In this document: positions 49,733 through 62,009 of the stretch, piece by piece
How positions within the stretch are numbered: position 1 is the stretch's first letter
Layout: each line of letters opens with the position of its first letter
From: Isoperla grammatica
Lineage: Eukaryota > Arthropoda > Insecta > Plecoptera > Perlodidae
Length of the DNA stretch: 64,000 bases
Reading direction: 5' to 3'
NCBI GenBank assembly: GCA_945910005.1
Contig: OX246739.1
Span: 38,491,598-38,555,597, forward strand
Translations under genes and position numbers: made by a program
Notes under the pieces: model-generated
Database searches by the model: none
What the model was told of the DNA's origin: nothing
What the model saw: only the letters and a program-made list of their open reading frames with translations

Positions 49733-50563
49733 GTCATTAGTGCATTAGTCATTAGTGCATGACATTGAAACAAACTGAAAAGTAACACAGTTTTTAGTTT
49801 TCAGTCTAGTTTCTTATTTACCCTTTTCTCAAATAAGCGTTTTATGGTTATTATTAGTAGAGTAATTATATTTATCTGTGGTCGAGGTGTGAAAGGAATG
49901 AACATAATGTGAACATTGGAGTGAAACTTAATCTATTTATAGGTAAAGCCAATTGGCAACAAAATTCTATTTTATTAAATCCAGTAGTTTTTTTTTTTTT
50001 AAATGCAATTATAGTCTCTAGCCTAATACAGCAATTGATTCTAAAATTGGATAAGTTCCTAGTGTTCTTATTAGACAAGGAAATTGGGTTTAAAAATAAA
50101 GAAACAAAAGCAATAAGGTTTATATAAAGTGCAAGTGAATTTTATTACTAAAATACGTAATAATGTACAATTGTTATGTGATGCCTCTGATACTGTTACT
50201 GAATTATTGATTACTGTTACTTTGGAGAATCTGAAAATTATGTTGTAAGTGTGACATGTTCTTATTTTCCTACTTTGCCTTAACAAGGAAAACAAGATTG
50301 TTATCGAACCAGTATAAAGTTTAACACACCAAACTGGTCTATTTATTATCTTTTTTTTAGGTCTTCACAAACTGAAATAATAACAGTTCAATGCCCTGAT
50401 ACACTACCATAGATCACCACGACATGAGATCATGTTTTTGCAGCAGACACTTTTTCATAAAATGTTCATAAAATAATGTATATAGGCCTATAGCATAATA
50501 ACACTATATATATATATATATATAAATATATGATTTTTTAGATTTTGTTGGTTGCAATATGTA
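49733..50563. other. Intergenic, nothing recognised
   Basis: AT-rich; TAGTCATTAGTGCAT is repeated once at about 49731-49760. Confidence 0.4.
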
Positions 50564-50811
50564 AAGTAAGGATACATTTTACGGTTTAACCAATCCAAAT
50601 TTTATTTAAAATGATACTTCAACGTTTCGACGACTTTAGCGTCGTCTTTTTCCATTTTATATGCAAGTGTTTTTTGGTTGTTATGGTTTTTTATTTATTT
50701 GTTTTTTATGTTTGTATGTCTTGAAAAAGACGACGCTAAAGTCGTCGAAACGTTGAAGTATCATTTTAAATAAAATTTGGATTGGTTAAACCGTAAAATG
50801 TATCCTTACTT
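50564..50811. mobile_element. Hairpin element with ~88-bp arms and TA flanks
   Basis: AAGTAAGGATACATTTTACG (50564) is mirrored by CGTAAAATGTATCCTTACTT (ending 50811), with TA on each side. The inner ends of both arms carry GACGACGCTAAAGTCGTCG then AAACGTT, a small stem-loop next to GAAAC. Arms look almost identical, so the insertion is recent. Confidence 0.85.
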
Positions 50812-53800
50812 TATATATATATATTATAGTGCTATGTGATCGAGCTGATAGAGAATGTGTCTATGTATGTATTCCCTAGTTATATACAAGCAATAAGGGG
50901 TAGCATGTGTACCTACTCGTTTAAATAAGTTCAATACACACAGAGTGAGACATCATCACGGATCTACCAGCTATTCGAATTAGGAAAATGCTATTCATGA
51001 CACGTTTGTTATACATTACTACATCCACAAGATGCAAGTTGAGTTGTTAATCAATAATGAGCAATTATGAACAAAAGCAAAGCAACATAAATATATTTAC
51101 ACGTTATTACTCCATGTTTTGCTCATTACTATTACACAATATTCAATACAGTATTACTAATACAATTTTAATACAATACAATTGATTAATTTAATAGAAT
51201 ATTCAGTAGTAACTATTTACATATAACCCTGAAGTATGGATGGGAAAGAACGATTAATTCCTTAACGTTTAAAAGGCTAACCCCTTAAACCAATCACGTT
51301 TAAACGGTTAACTGACATTTCTATTTTCATAATAAAATCCAAAATTTATAAATAGAGGCAACTGCATAACATTAAAAAAAAGTCATAACGATTTTAACGT
51401 CACGTATTCGATTTTTCTGCACTTGAAAATAATAATATAACGATACATATTTGAGGGCTGCGAGTGGGGGTTCAGCCTTTGTTGCCATCAACGACCCGCT
51501 TCTTTGCGCGTACCGTTCTTCCGCCATGACGATCCCTGGCATTTGCCAGCCACAATATTAAGATTTTTCAATGTCATTGACTTGGGAGTTTTGGAGTTGG
51601 CTCTCACAGCAACTAAAATAAAGTTAAAGATAAATTACAAAACTATATCAAGTCACAGTCCAAGGCTATAAATAATTTGGTGGTTTTGTAGACCCTTTTG
51701 CTAAAACTAAGGGATTCACGTCAATACAATAAAAATAATAGAGTATCAAAAAACGGTCTAGCTAGATTAGAGAACCATTATTTATTTTACCGTCAAATGG
51801 CAATTTATAACCACAATGGAGGGCAAAGTGTAAATAACCACCACAAAAAGGTTTCATCTGAGGGCAGTGGACATATGGCTATAAGTTGCTTTTTATGTTA
51901 GGCGCTGCTGTTTATTTTACAAAATAAAATTATGTAATTCTGAAGAGACAAGCTGAAAAGCGCTAGTATGCACTAAGTAGGGCGTGCAAGCGTGAGAAAC
52001 ATGATTAACACTTTTGGACAATTTGTTACAAAAATATAATAATTAATTGCTATTTTTATTATCGACCCACACCACCCACTCACAACGCTCTTCCCCCCCC
52101 CCCCCCCCCCCCCCCAATATGGGTGAAGACCTAAATTGTAGTGTGTGGTAGACGGCCCGAACTGAAAGGGGGAGGGGGGGGGGGGGGGGTCGGGGGTGTT
52201 TGGCCCCCGGAAAATGCATTTTTCAACGTCATTTTAGTGATAATCTGTGTGTTTTAGAGCAGTAGAATGAAAAAAATTGTCAGTTTGTTTCATAAAAGAA
52301 TATCTCGTTTTGAACTGACTCTGTGAATATATTGTCTTATTTTTACTTTGTTGTATATGTGCTTAAACTTTGTCTACACATTTTATTTATTCGTAAAAAA
52401 ACAAAAACAAAAATCAGAACACTAGAGGTTCATTGCCCCCCTTGGATTTGAGGAATTTAAAATTTTAATTGACTATACGATGCGCGCCAGATGCGCCATT
52501 TCATATAAATTATGTAAATAAAACATAAAATAACTAAATAACAAATATTTTCTAGTTTATCCGTCCCGTCACGAAACTGTTATTTTAACGCGATCCGATG
52601 AAATTGTTATTTGTTGTGTATACATAAATGAAAGAACCACTGACTGACTGTTACGACCGGAGGCAATATGAGCACGCCACCCCCGGCCCCCGCACCACTC
52701 GTCACATGCTCACGGACTAGCCTCCTATTCTTTTATCAACATTTCTTATGTTTTTTTTTCTATACTTACATTGCATTATATATTCATTTTACTTTTTGTA
52801 CCTATAGTCAATCACAGCCAGACGAGCCACGCTCTCAAATGATATTGTTCCTACGTGTTTATAATTGCTTTTCCTTGTGTTTTGTTCAACTTATATATAA
52901 CAACTACGCAGGCATTCTATATTTGTGACTAGTCACAAGATATTGGTTCTACGTTTTGATGATTTCCGTCATGTAGTATAATTTTTAATTTATTTTATAC
53001 GAGCACATATTACCTGTTAGTACACTCCAAAATGGAACATCGAACCCATTTCCTAATCAAACCAAATCCTTATTCAAACGGCGCGTTTGCAAAGATTGAA
53101 CTTAAGCGAATAGTTGTCGACTCTGGCTAGTTAAAATCCTGCCAGAAAAGATATATTTTGGTAAGCAAAGTATGTGAGACGAAGCCACAGCCGTAACTAT
53201 TTTTTATACTACTAAATTATGTTAGATCCCTGTCTAGTCTAGATCATCGTATTAATCAATCAATGCATATTAATTTTAGATTGTATGCTTCCTTGTATGT
53301 ATGTATTTTTATTTACCTATAACTAAGGTTATATTAAAAAAAGGAAAATATTGAAGCAAAATGTAATACAATTATTATTAGTCGTAAATAAAATTCGATG
53401 TACATTCGTCCAACCAAATTAGTAATTTCCGATCGAATAGCTCAACTTCGGTCTTCAGCCTGATGTTAAAGTGAACGAAACCGTGTAGTGTTAGCAAAGC
53501 AACCCAAAAACACAACAGGATTTTGAAGATAATATTTGATAGCATCTTGAAAATATGAATACGAACTTAGAAGAAACCTACCTTCGTATTCTTGATTTTC
53601 ATGAACAATTGCGTCTTCACGTGATTTTTATAATAATGAACTTGTCCATAACGAAGTTGAATCCTATTTTTCGTTTTAAAAACACGAGTCGTCAATATAC
53701 CGTTGCCAGTCAGTTTTGTTCTTCTTTCCTTTCTTCTGACCACACACACTCACACACAAACACACTCCACGACACGGATCAATATTCAGTGGATTAAAAA

Positions 53801-55268
53801 AAAATCGCAATAAGATTATGATACTAACAAAGCCCTAACTTATTTTATTTTTTCACACGTATAAGCACACGTATAAGTAACGTCTAACACCCATGAAGTA
53901 TAAACTTGTTGTGTAGTCCAGTCAGTGTTTTGGACTGTTTTGCTTACCATACCATGGTGGGATTCCCACCCCACTCCGCCCGAATCTTATCACCACTATA
54001 GCGAGCGGCACCGTATTACAAAGCTTAGTAGGACTTGTGACTTGATAATGAATGAACACGTTGTAATTTCTTATCGGTGGTGGTCGAATTAAGTACGGTT
54101 ATCATCAGCTACATAAGCAATATCACAACACATAATAACAATACAAAGAGAGCCTTCTTCATAGTGCGGTATCCTTTGTCATTTCAGTTTTCTTACAGTT
54201 TATAAGCACCAAAGTTACTTTTTAAACTGAGCTTTTTTAATTAACAATATGAATGTGCGTACGATGCATTGTAGGTTGTGCATACTGAAACTAGTCTCAC
54301 TTTCTCGAATTGAATAGGACGTAAACAATACTTCCTTACAGTAGACGTATATTAAGAAGTTACTTTTTTACCTTATTTATTACCACTTCTATAATGTATA
54401 TCATACTCATATTGTATAGATATGAGGTATAACAGTTAGCTATAATGTCGGGTGCATGATGTTGCTAAATTTGAAATTAAGCTTCAGCGACACATTTTTA
54501 CAATAATACATGGAAACTTTGTCATCTTCAAATCGTTCATTGAATTCAATTAATTTGTTCGTTGTCTTATCTGTAAATGAAGAACCAATACAAATACAAT
54601 AGATAGTTGCAGACGAGTGATTACCAGCTAGCCTATTTTAAATCCATTGATTCTATGTAACATCTGTCATTTTAAATATTTCTGGAAAACACTCAAAACA
54701 GGTATAAATCCCTCCCCCTATGCCGTTGTCATTACGAAACACAATTTTCACATAAACAGTATTATCATAATAGTATTCATAGTTTCATACTTACCTTATC
54801 TAAGAACTTCATTTACTTCATCTTCTCAATTCGATCATCAGTAAGTTTTTGATTATCACTGTGACGTATCGTAATACCATTCATAAAACGTTTTAACAAT
54901 ATTATTTGATGTAACGTATACCATATCAAAACCATCGAAAGCCAAATCAGGAAAAAATAATAAACAATACATTTCTAGAAAGTATACTATCAACTACTAA
55001 CCAGTAGTCCCCCTAACTACCAACAACACCCATTTCTGTAACTACTTGGATTTATTAGAAATATAAAATGGGTTTTATTAAAACATTTATTTACTTATTC
55101 ATGGTTATGAAGGACTTCAACTTGTGAATGGAATTTTGAATGTTGTATAGAGCGAATAAATACTCGAATAAATCATTGGTATCTATCGTCAATCAAAAGA
55201 TAAAGATAAAGAACAAAGAATTATATGGTTTACCCGGACGTACGTAACAAAAACATCTTTTCCAAATC
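50812..55268. other. Intergenic stretch with homopolymer tracts
   Basis: Poly-C at about 52094-52116 and poly-G at about 52171-52189; otherwise AT-rich with no supportable gene. Confidence 0.4.
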
Positions 55269-55630
55269 TTGCCCTTTCTTCGCGGGATCCTATGTGGGTT
55301 ATCCCATGTTTTTCCCGTACACGGGACGTCCCTTACCCTTCCCTCGCGCTTCCAGTGTAGGGCGTCCCGTGACTTTCCTATACACGGGACGTCCCTTATA
55401 ATTCCCAAGCGCTTCCCGTACGGGACGTCCCGTGACTTTCCCAGACAGGGAAATCCCTTAACATTCCCTCGCGCTTCCCGTGAGGGATATCCCGTGAGTT
55501 TCCCAGATGCGGGACGTCCCTAAGCCTTCCCTCGCAGGCCCTGACCGGCACATCCCAGATTTTCCCGTTTCCAGCAGTTAACCCGCACATCCCTTGACTT
55601 TCCCGCACGGGTCCCGCAGTATCATGTTTG
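55269..55630. repeat. CCCGTACGGG / GGGACGTCCC-rich tandem repeat
   Basis: Degenerate ~50-60-bp units containing GGGACGTCCC and (TTCC)CGTACGGG palindromes and CTTTCCC. It ends in CCCGCAGTATCATGTTTGTTGGG, the reverse orientation of the border at 49310. Confidence 0.8.
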
Positions 55631-55989
55631 TTGGGTTGTCTGTGGTCGTACTAGTCAGAACCTTCACATAGTGAGCGTTTAAAACACTTCAAAATACGAT
55701 TTAGAGCCAAAATAACACAGTTCTAATAAGAAAACCCGGTTAGATCGGCAGGTTTATCTGATCTGTTGTTTGGCCATTTGTTTTAGTAAAAAAGTTCGGT
55801 TGAGTCGTGATTTTGTTGCAAATATAAGCTGCGTGTCTGAACAGTGAGTGTGATGCTGCAGGCTGCGTGGGCAGAGCTAATTCATTGATGGAGGCGAGGG
55901 AAGGTGAACGCAAACAGAGATCGACAGCGACGCCCACCGCAAGCAGTGGACAAACAGTGGCCCACGCTAACTTCCGGGCACATGGTCGC
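55631..55989. other. Intergenic, nothing recognised
   Basis: Short unique-looking spacer between two repeat blocks. Confidence 0.4.
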
Positions 55990-56615
55990 CGTACTCATTA
56001 GCAGCCTAGCCCGCCATTCATGGCTGGACGCTGGGTAAACACTCTGTTGACGGCCCTCCCTCGGCGCGGTCGAGTCCATCTCCCCAGCTCGCGCCACTCC
56101 GGCCGAGGGCGGACGCCAACCCCAGTCAGCGCTCTGCAAAGCTCTCCACAGACACTGTGTTGGCTGCCCTCCCTCGGTGCGGTCGAGTCCATCTCTCCGG
56201 CCGAGGGCGGACGCCAACCCTAGTCAGCGCTCTCTCTTGGCGCGGTCGAGTCCATCTCTCCAGCTCGCGCCACCCGGCCGAGGGCGGACGCCAACCCCAG
56301 TCAGCGCTCTGCAAAGCTCTCCACAGACACTGTGTTGGCTGCCCTCCCTCGGTGCGGTCGAGTCCATCTACCCGGCCGAGGGCGGACGCCAACCCTAGTC
56401 AGCGCTCTCTATCTTGGCGCGGTCGAGTCCATCTCTCCAGCTCGCGCCACTCCGGCCGAGGGCAGACGCCAACCCCAGTCAGCGCTCTGTAAAGCTGTCC
56501 ACAGCCACTGTTGGCGGCCCTCTTTCGGTGCGGTCGAGTCCATCTTTCCGGCCGAGGGCGGACGCCAACCCCAGTCAGCGCTCTGCAAAGCTCTCCACAG
56601 ACTTGGATCGTAGAG
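55990..56615. repeat. GC-rich tandem repeat with GCGGACGCCAACCC core
   Basis: G(C/G)GGACGCCAACCC(C/T)AGTCAGCGCTCT recurs at about 56111, 56208, 56285, 56385, 56465 and 56559, separated by GGTGCGGTCGAGTCCATCT and, in alternate units, GCAAAGCTCTCCACAGAC. Units of roughly 80 and 97 bp alternate. Open frames on both strands reflect GC richness only. Confidence 0.9.
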
Positions 56616-57599
56616 TACAGCTACATACAAACAACTTGTATTTTAGTATCTTCATCTTTGGCGGATGGCGAGTGAATATTGGATGTTCTCAAGGTCTTAT
56701 GTCGACTAAATCTTAAAAAGAACCCACACATTCATTTAGATAAAATCAAATACTTTGAATTACATCTCAAATTGAACGATTTTATCCAATCTAAACGAAA
56801 TACAAACAATATATAATATTCTACTTTTTAACGTTCTTTAAACACGTACCCACATCAAATTTACCCTCACGCCTCTTGTTATGTTTTAGCTGATATAGCA
56901 TTGAATGAACACATAAATAAGAATCATTAGTATAGGATAATACAGAAGCAAAGTGAAAACAATGGCAGTAAAGTTATGCCTGCTTGCATCACAGTCATCA
57001 TTTCCAATGTTGTGATTACAAGTCCGAGAGGAACGAATAATAATAACAAGGTTTGTCATGTCACAATTATGTCATGCCCCCGTGAGTCACATTCATGGCA
57101 ACTGTCGTGAGCTCCACTGATCGGTTCAGCCTTGATCTTCAGGATGGGCTCTGTTGGCGCAGGGAGCCCCTCGATCCATGTCTAACGTTTCATTATCAGT
57201 GAGTCACTCACTTCCAACTCAGACAATTTGTGATTGCAAAGACATTGAAATCATAATTTTAAGACAAAGGAGTCCGCCATTCGTATGGGTTTGTCGTTAC
57301 TTGAAACTATATTCACATAAAATAAGAACAATACGTCTAATATGGTTTTAAAAATCTAAAACTAACTGGTAACTATATGTTTGGATTAATTTCTTTACTA
57401 ACTTCCTTAGTTCTTAAACTGAATAAAATGTAATTAATTAACCATAGCTCTGGAAGGTATAAGGATTAAGGACCTACAGTACACCGATGTTGCTTACCGT
57501 CCCATGCAGTAATTTGCGCATTGTATGGTTGTACTGTAACCTTATCTTGCCACCTCAGGTACGAGCACTATGACCAAAAATATAAAACCGAAAATACAA
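56616..57599. other. Intergenic, nothing recognised
   Basis: AT-rich without a supportable gene. Confidence 0.4.
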
Positions 57600-57665
57600 A
57601 ATCAATCCCTATTAAGAATTGAGCCTGGCGATTGGGGGACCTCAATCTGGGTTCAATTCCTACTC
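57600..57665 (+). repeat. tRNA-like SINE relic
   Basis: TGGCGATTGGGGGACC...GGGTTCAATTCC gives a B-box-like block after a tRNA-like upstream half. Confidence 0.35.
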
Positions 57666-57913
57666 GCATTAGTTCTTTGGGTTTATGTTTTTTGTGTTTA
57701 TGTTTTTCACCTTGATAATTATGATACTGTTTTACTGAATTTGAACCTGCCCTCCCATAATTCACATGTTGGGCATCTCCAGGCGTAAGACACTCAGATT
57801 CAATATCTAATGGGATGGAGAAGCCACTTGGGTGAAAACAGTTACAACATTTTACATGTATATAATGTCGATGTGGTACCAAAAAAACATGTTTATATAG
57901 GCCCCACTTCTTA

Positions 57914-58243
57914 ACTAAAGTACAGTACATAGTGATATGTTAAATCCCTTATTATGGGCCTACTTTATTTTGTATAATACATAAGTAAAAGTCAATGAAG
58001 AACAAAATACCGCAGCCAAATAACAATATTCGCACAGGTAGACAAAAAAACATGTTCATATAACTTTACTCAACTAAAGTACAGTACATTTTTTTTTCAT
58101 TCAATTTTACTTCTTCGAAGTACAGTACATAGTGATATGTTAAATCCCTTATTATGGGCTTACTTTATTTTGTATAATACATACGTAAAAGTAAATGAAG
58201 TACAAAATACCGCAGCCATATAACAATATTCGCACAGGTATAC
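57914..58243. repeat. Direct duplication, 200-bp offset
   Basis: AAGTACAGTACATAGTGATATG occurs at 57919 and 58119. The following ~125 bp, through ATTCGCACAGGTA, is nearly identical in both copies. Confidence 0.9.
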
Positions 58244-58971
58244 AGACAGAGAAGTTGTAACACAAGTCCCGCCTACATGGAAGATGGAAGTCTCCGCGGG
58301 CCCATCAGCCTCCGATATTGGATCGGCTGTATCATTTTCATAATTTGATGCGCCTATCGTCAATGAGGCCTAACCATATAGCATCGTTTACCGCTGTGGG
58401 CAAAGTGTGGGAGTAATAACTGGCCGGTCGATATATTACGGCAATAAGAGATGCAATTCGTTATTCATCAGTGACATTACCATATGGTAGCTAACTAACC
58501 GACAAGATTAGCATCGGACCCACGGGGTGTGAGAGGAGCAACAGGCAGAGACCTCACATGTAGGCTCGCCATGTTCGGACCATGATATACATGTCATGCC
58601 TTGGACATAGTCAGAGATGGGGATATACTCAACAAAATGTATTTGAAATACAAAATACTTTAGACCACTGGGCCCAGATTCACAAAGGTACCTAAGTGCT
58701 AGACGTTCGAGTTTAGGCAAATCTTAGTGATATAAATTATAAATCGCGCATATGTCGATCTGCAATGTCATAAATACAAGATATAGTAAAATATCAACAA
58801 TACAAGATACAAATACATTGGCAATTTTATATTTCAAATACAGAATACAAATGTATTTTGAAAACACTCAAAATACAAAATGCATATTGATGTAAATCAT
58901 TTCCAGGATAAATTAGTAAATCAATAAATATGAATTTCAACATTATTTACTTAAATAAGTAAAAAAAAAAA

Positions 58972-59034
<63 letters not shown>

Positions 59035-60124
59035 GCACTATGAGGCGGTAATTTGTTGCGAGGAGGTGGGTCTGTGTAATTTGAAATAGACAAGTCAAAT
59101 GTATTTCAAAAACGTATTTTAAATACTAGTATTTTAGATAACACATACATTCTTGTAATACTGAGGTGTGAAGCACATTCATGGCTGGATGTGAAAAATC
59201 GAACTATTCTAAATGATTATGATTCATGTTTTATAGTTGTTCACAAAGGACTCGTGCCCAGCCATGTAATGCCACAGCAGGCACACTTACTTCAAACTGC
59301 GAGTATAGAATGTACCAATGTAGAGCAAATATGTACTCAACGGTTTAGGGAATTCGTCTGAGGCAGAAAGCGGAGCTCTCGAAAGTTTATGCACTTTGGG
59401 ATAATATACTGTTATGGACTAAGAAATTTTTGTGAGCGAGTATCCATAATGTTAAAACTTTTATCTTCTACAAAAAAATGAGAATTTATGATATAATATC
59501 CAAGCAAGCATAACATTATGTATAGTCCTTTATATTTCTAAGTCTAACGTTCAAGAGCACAGGAGAAAATGTTTTTTAATAAACTACACAACTATATCCT
59601 ATCCTAATGTGACTCTATAGGTTTCACAAACTACTGTAAACATTGATGTAGACGTGTTCTTGAAATTAATTATTTTGCATCAGAAATTTGGTCTCATAAA
59701 GAACTACTTCATTATTACTATTACTACCACTACCACTACCACGCCTGCAAACACTAACACTACAACATGTGTATCGTTATTTGGGTGACTCCTGACTCCA
59801 AATCAAGTTCAAGTTCAAGTTTATTGGCTTATCATAATATTGTGATTATCATTACATTTGACATGATTGATTACCTCGTGATCGAAACCAGGAACCCAAA
59901 AATAAAAGGGTACTCTACACAAATATGTTGACACACTTCTCCCATTTTGTTTTAGTCTTCGTAAAAACTCTCAAATTATGGCATACGTTCGAATTAGTTA
60001 TTTACTAAACCAAATATTAAAATAACACAATCCGGTCTCCGAATAAACTGGTGTGTTGTATTTTACTTGCACTGAGAGTGTATTAGTGTATGCGCAAGGG
60101 AAAGGGTCAGGTCCTAGGGCACCT
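58244..60124. other. Intergenic stretch
   Basis: Contains the (AAT)n tract and TATTTCAAATAC-type interspersed blocks; no gene recognised. Confidence 0.4.
58976..59033. repeat. (AAT)n microsatellite
   Basis: About 18 trinucleotides following a poly-A run. It is embedded in AT-rich sequence with repeated ATTT(C/G)AAATAC blocks (58640-59130), probably an old element. Confidence 0.95.
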
Positions 60125-60579
60125 GCAACTGACGTCACAGCCGAACTACAACAATGGAAACTGATGGACAAACAACTAACGGTCAAAGTAATAGCTTTGC
60201 AAATAATGGGGGGAAAAGTGAAAACAATTAGTTTTAACGATAGTAACTGCTTGCCAGTTAAAATTTATGTTCAATGATGGACAACAACGATCTGAAAGTT
60301 TGTAAACGTTTTGAACATTTCAATTTTCCACCTTCAGAACATTTAATTTACAAACAAACAACAAGCCGTCAAAAATGATATGTTCTGAAGTTGGAAAATT
60401 GAAATGTTCAAATCGTTTATAAACTTTCAGATCGTTGCTGTCTATCATTGAACATAAATTTTAACTGGCAAGCAGTTACTATCGTTAAAACTAATTGTTT
60501 TCCCCCCATTTATTACTTTGACAGTTTGTTGTTTGTCCATCAGTTTCCATTGTTGTAGTTCGGCTGTGACGTCAGTTGC
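60125..60579. mobile_element. Foldback/MITE element, ~455 bp, almost wholly palindromic
   Basis: GCAACTGACGTCACAGCC (60125) is mirrored by the reverse complement ending at 60578-60579. Arms of about 200 bp are near-identical apart from small indels, meeting around 60340-60370. Each arm contains a CRE octamer and reads the same ~45-codon open frame outward-in. No convincing target duplication. Confidence 0.85.
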
Positions 60580-60599
60580 CGAGGACCCCCCTGTAATGT

Positions 60600-60690
60600 G
60601 CGTTGCCGAGGCGGGAATCGAACTTTTCAACATCCCCAAGTGACAACACTTTTACCCAGGCTTCACAATGACAACGCTGCAGCCTTAACA
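60600..60690 (-). repeat. tRNA-like SINE relic
   Basis: Minus strand: AGTTCGATTCCCGCC is a B-box-like block, preceded by a tRNA-like half (AAGGCTGCAGCG ... GTGAAGCCTGGGT). Confidence 0.4.
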
Positions 60691-61380
60691 GCATTATTTT
60701 CTAGTTTTTCAAGTGGGGGGAGACAGTGGGAGGATTAGTTTGACTAATACTTGTTCAGCCAATACTCTTGACGCTGTCTATTAATATTTGTCAGCCTTGA
60801 ATTGAGTGCTATTATGCATGAAAGCATCGGGTGAAAGGTTAAGATTCTTAATTGAAATCGAACAAGTTTGCTATAATAACTCGAGTTTTTTTGTTGGTGG
60901 CACTAGCTAGCAGCATGGGTATGATTTTTATTCACGTCTCGTATTTTGGTGAATATGCTAATACAATTGTTCCCACATTTGTATCCAAGCAATTCCTATT
61001 ATTTCATGAAAATCATTCAACACGCTAAATAAGTTGCGTAGTTTCTTCTGCGAGTAACCTTTCTATCCGTTACAGCAGGAGCAACACGTTGGCGGTTGGC
61101 GCTGCGCTCTTCAAACATTATCCCCCCCCCCCTCCCCCACACACACACACATTTGAAGTATATATATATAATTTATTCAATTTTATTGTGTTTCTTTAAT
61201 AAATTTAATTAATTAACTAATCAATTAATCAATTTAATTATTTATGTTTATTTATTTATGTATATTTATTTATTTATTTATTTCAAAGAAAATGTGAGCT
61301 GGAATGAGGAATCAGGAACAGAAAACAATTCACTCAAGATATATTTTTGACACAATTGTTTACATTGTCCAAACCGCACG
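60691..61380. other. Intergenic; poly-C, (CA)n and (TTTA)n
   Basis: Poly-C/(CA)n at about 61122-61150 and TTTA/ATTA-type tracts at 61190-61282. No gene. Confidence 0.6.
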
Positions 61381-61646
61381 TGTCTTGGTGTACCTACCAC
61401 CATCAACTCCCGTCTGGGGCCCCAGTGACCCTACGGAGTACCCTACGGCATCTCACCAGTGGTCACCTTGAACTTACCACTCGAACCTCCTCTCCTCCAT
61501 TGACAAACCGTTGACGTGTCTTGGTGTACCTACCACCATCAACTCCCGTCTGGGGCCCCAGTGACCCTACGGAGTACCCTACGGCATCTCACCAGTGGTC
61601 ACCTTGAACTTACCACTCGAACCTCCTCTCCTCCATTGACAAACGA
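61381..61646. repeat. Two-copy tandem duplication, 136-bp unit
   Basis: TGTCTTGGTGTACCTACC starts both copies (61381, 61517). About 130 bp, through CCATTGACAAAC, appears identical, so the duplication is very recent. Confidence 0.93.
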
Positions 61647-62009
61647 GTCACTGAGTATATTTAGCCGATGACTTCACCAGTCGGCAATCAAGGTGTAATA
61701 TTATTAATTGTTAAATAGTCTCGCAGGCACGCGTTGTTCGTGATTCACTGTGCGATAATATACTGCCTCGTGTCCACTATATCACGGGCTTAACTTGGCA
61801 CTGATTTACAACAATGTCAGCCAGGACCGATATTTAAATTTTGATGACGCATTGCCTTGGAGCTGTACCGTTAAATTACCCGACAATATTCTCTGACAAG
61901 AAAACTAAAGGTCTGATGAGTCATTCGTGTGTGGAGCCTAACCCTGGGTCGCCTGCTGTAGGGTACTGTGTTTCTGGTAGACCCACTCGTCTTGAGGGAA
62001 GTTTGTGAC
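61647..62009. other. Intergenic, nothing recognised
   Basis: Unique-looking spacer before the 49-bp array. Confidence 0.4.

Noticed and set aside
53455..53500. Hammerhead-like CCTGATGTTAAAGTGAACGAAAC
   Set aside because: The core base after CTGATG is T rather than A and the intervening sequence does not form a clear stem II.
55882..56613. Several overlapping 60-111-codon frames on both strands
   Set aside because: All arise from the GC-rich tandem repeat and change frame between units.
57568..57930. 120-codon minus-strand frame
   Set aside because: Runs through a tRNA-like SINE relic and AT-rich flank with no known domain.
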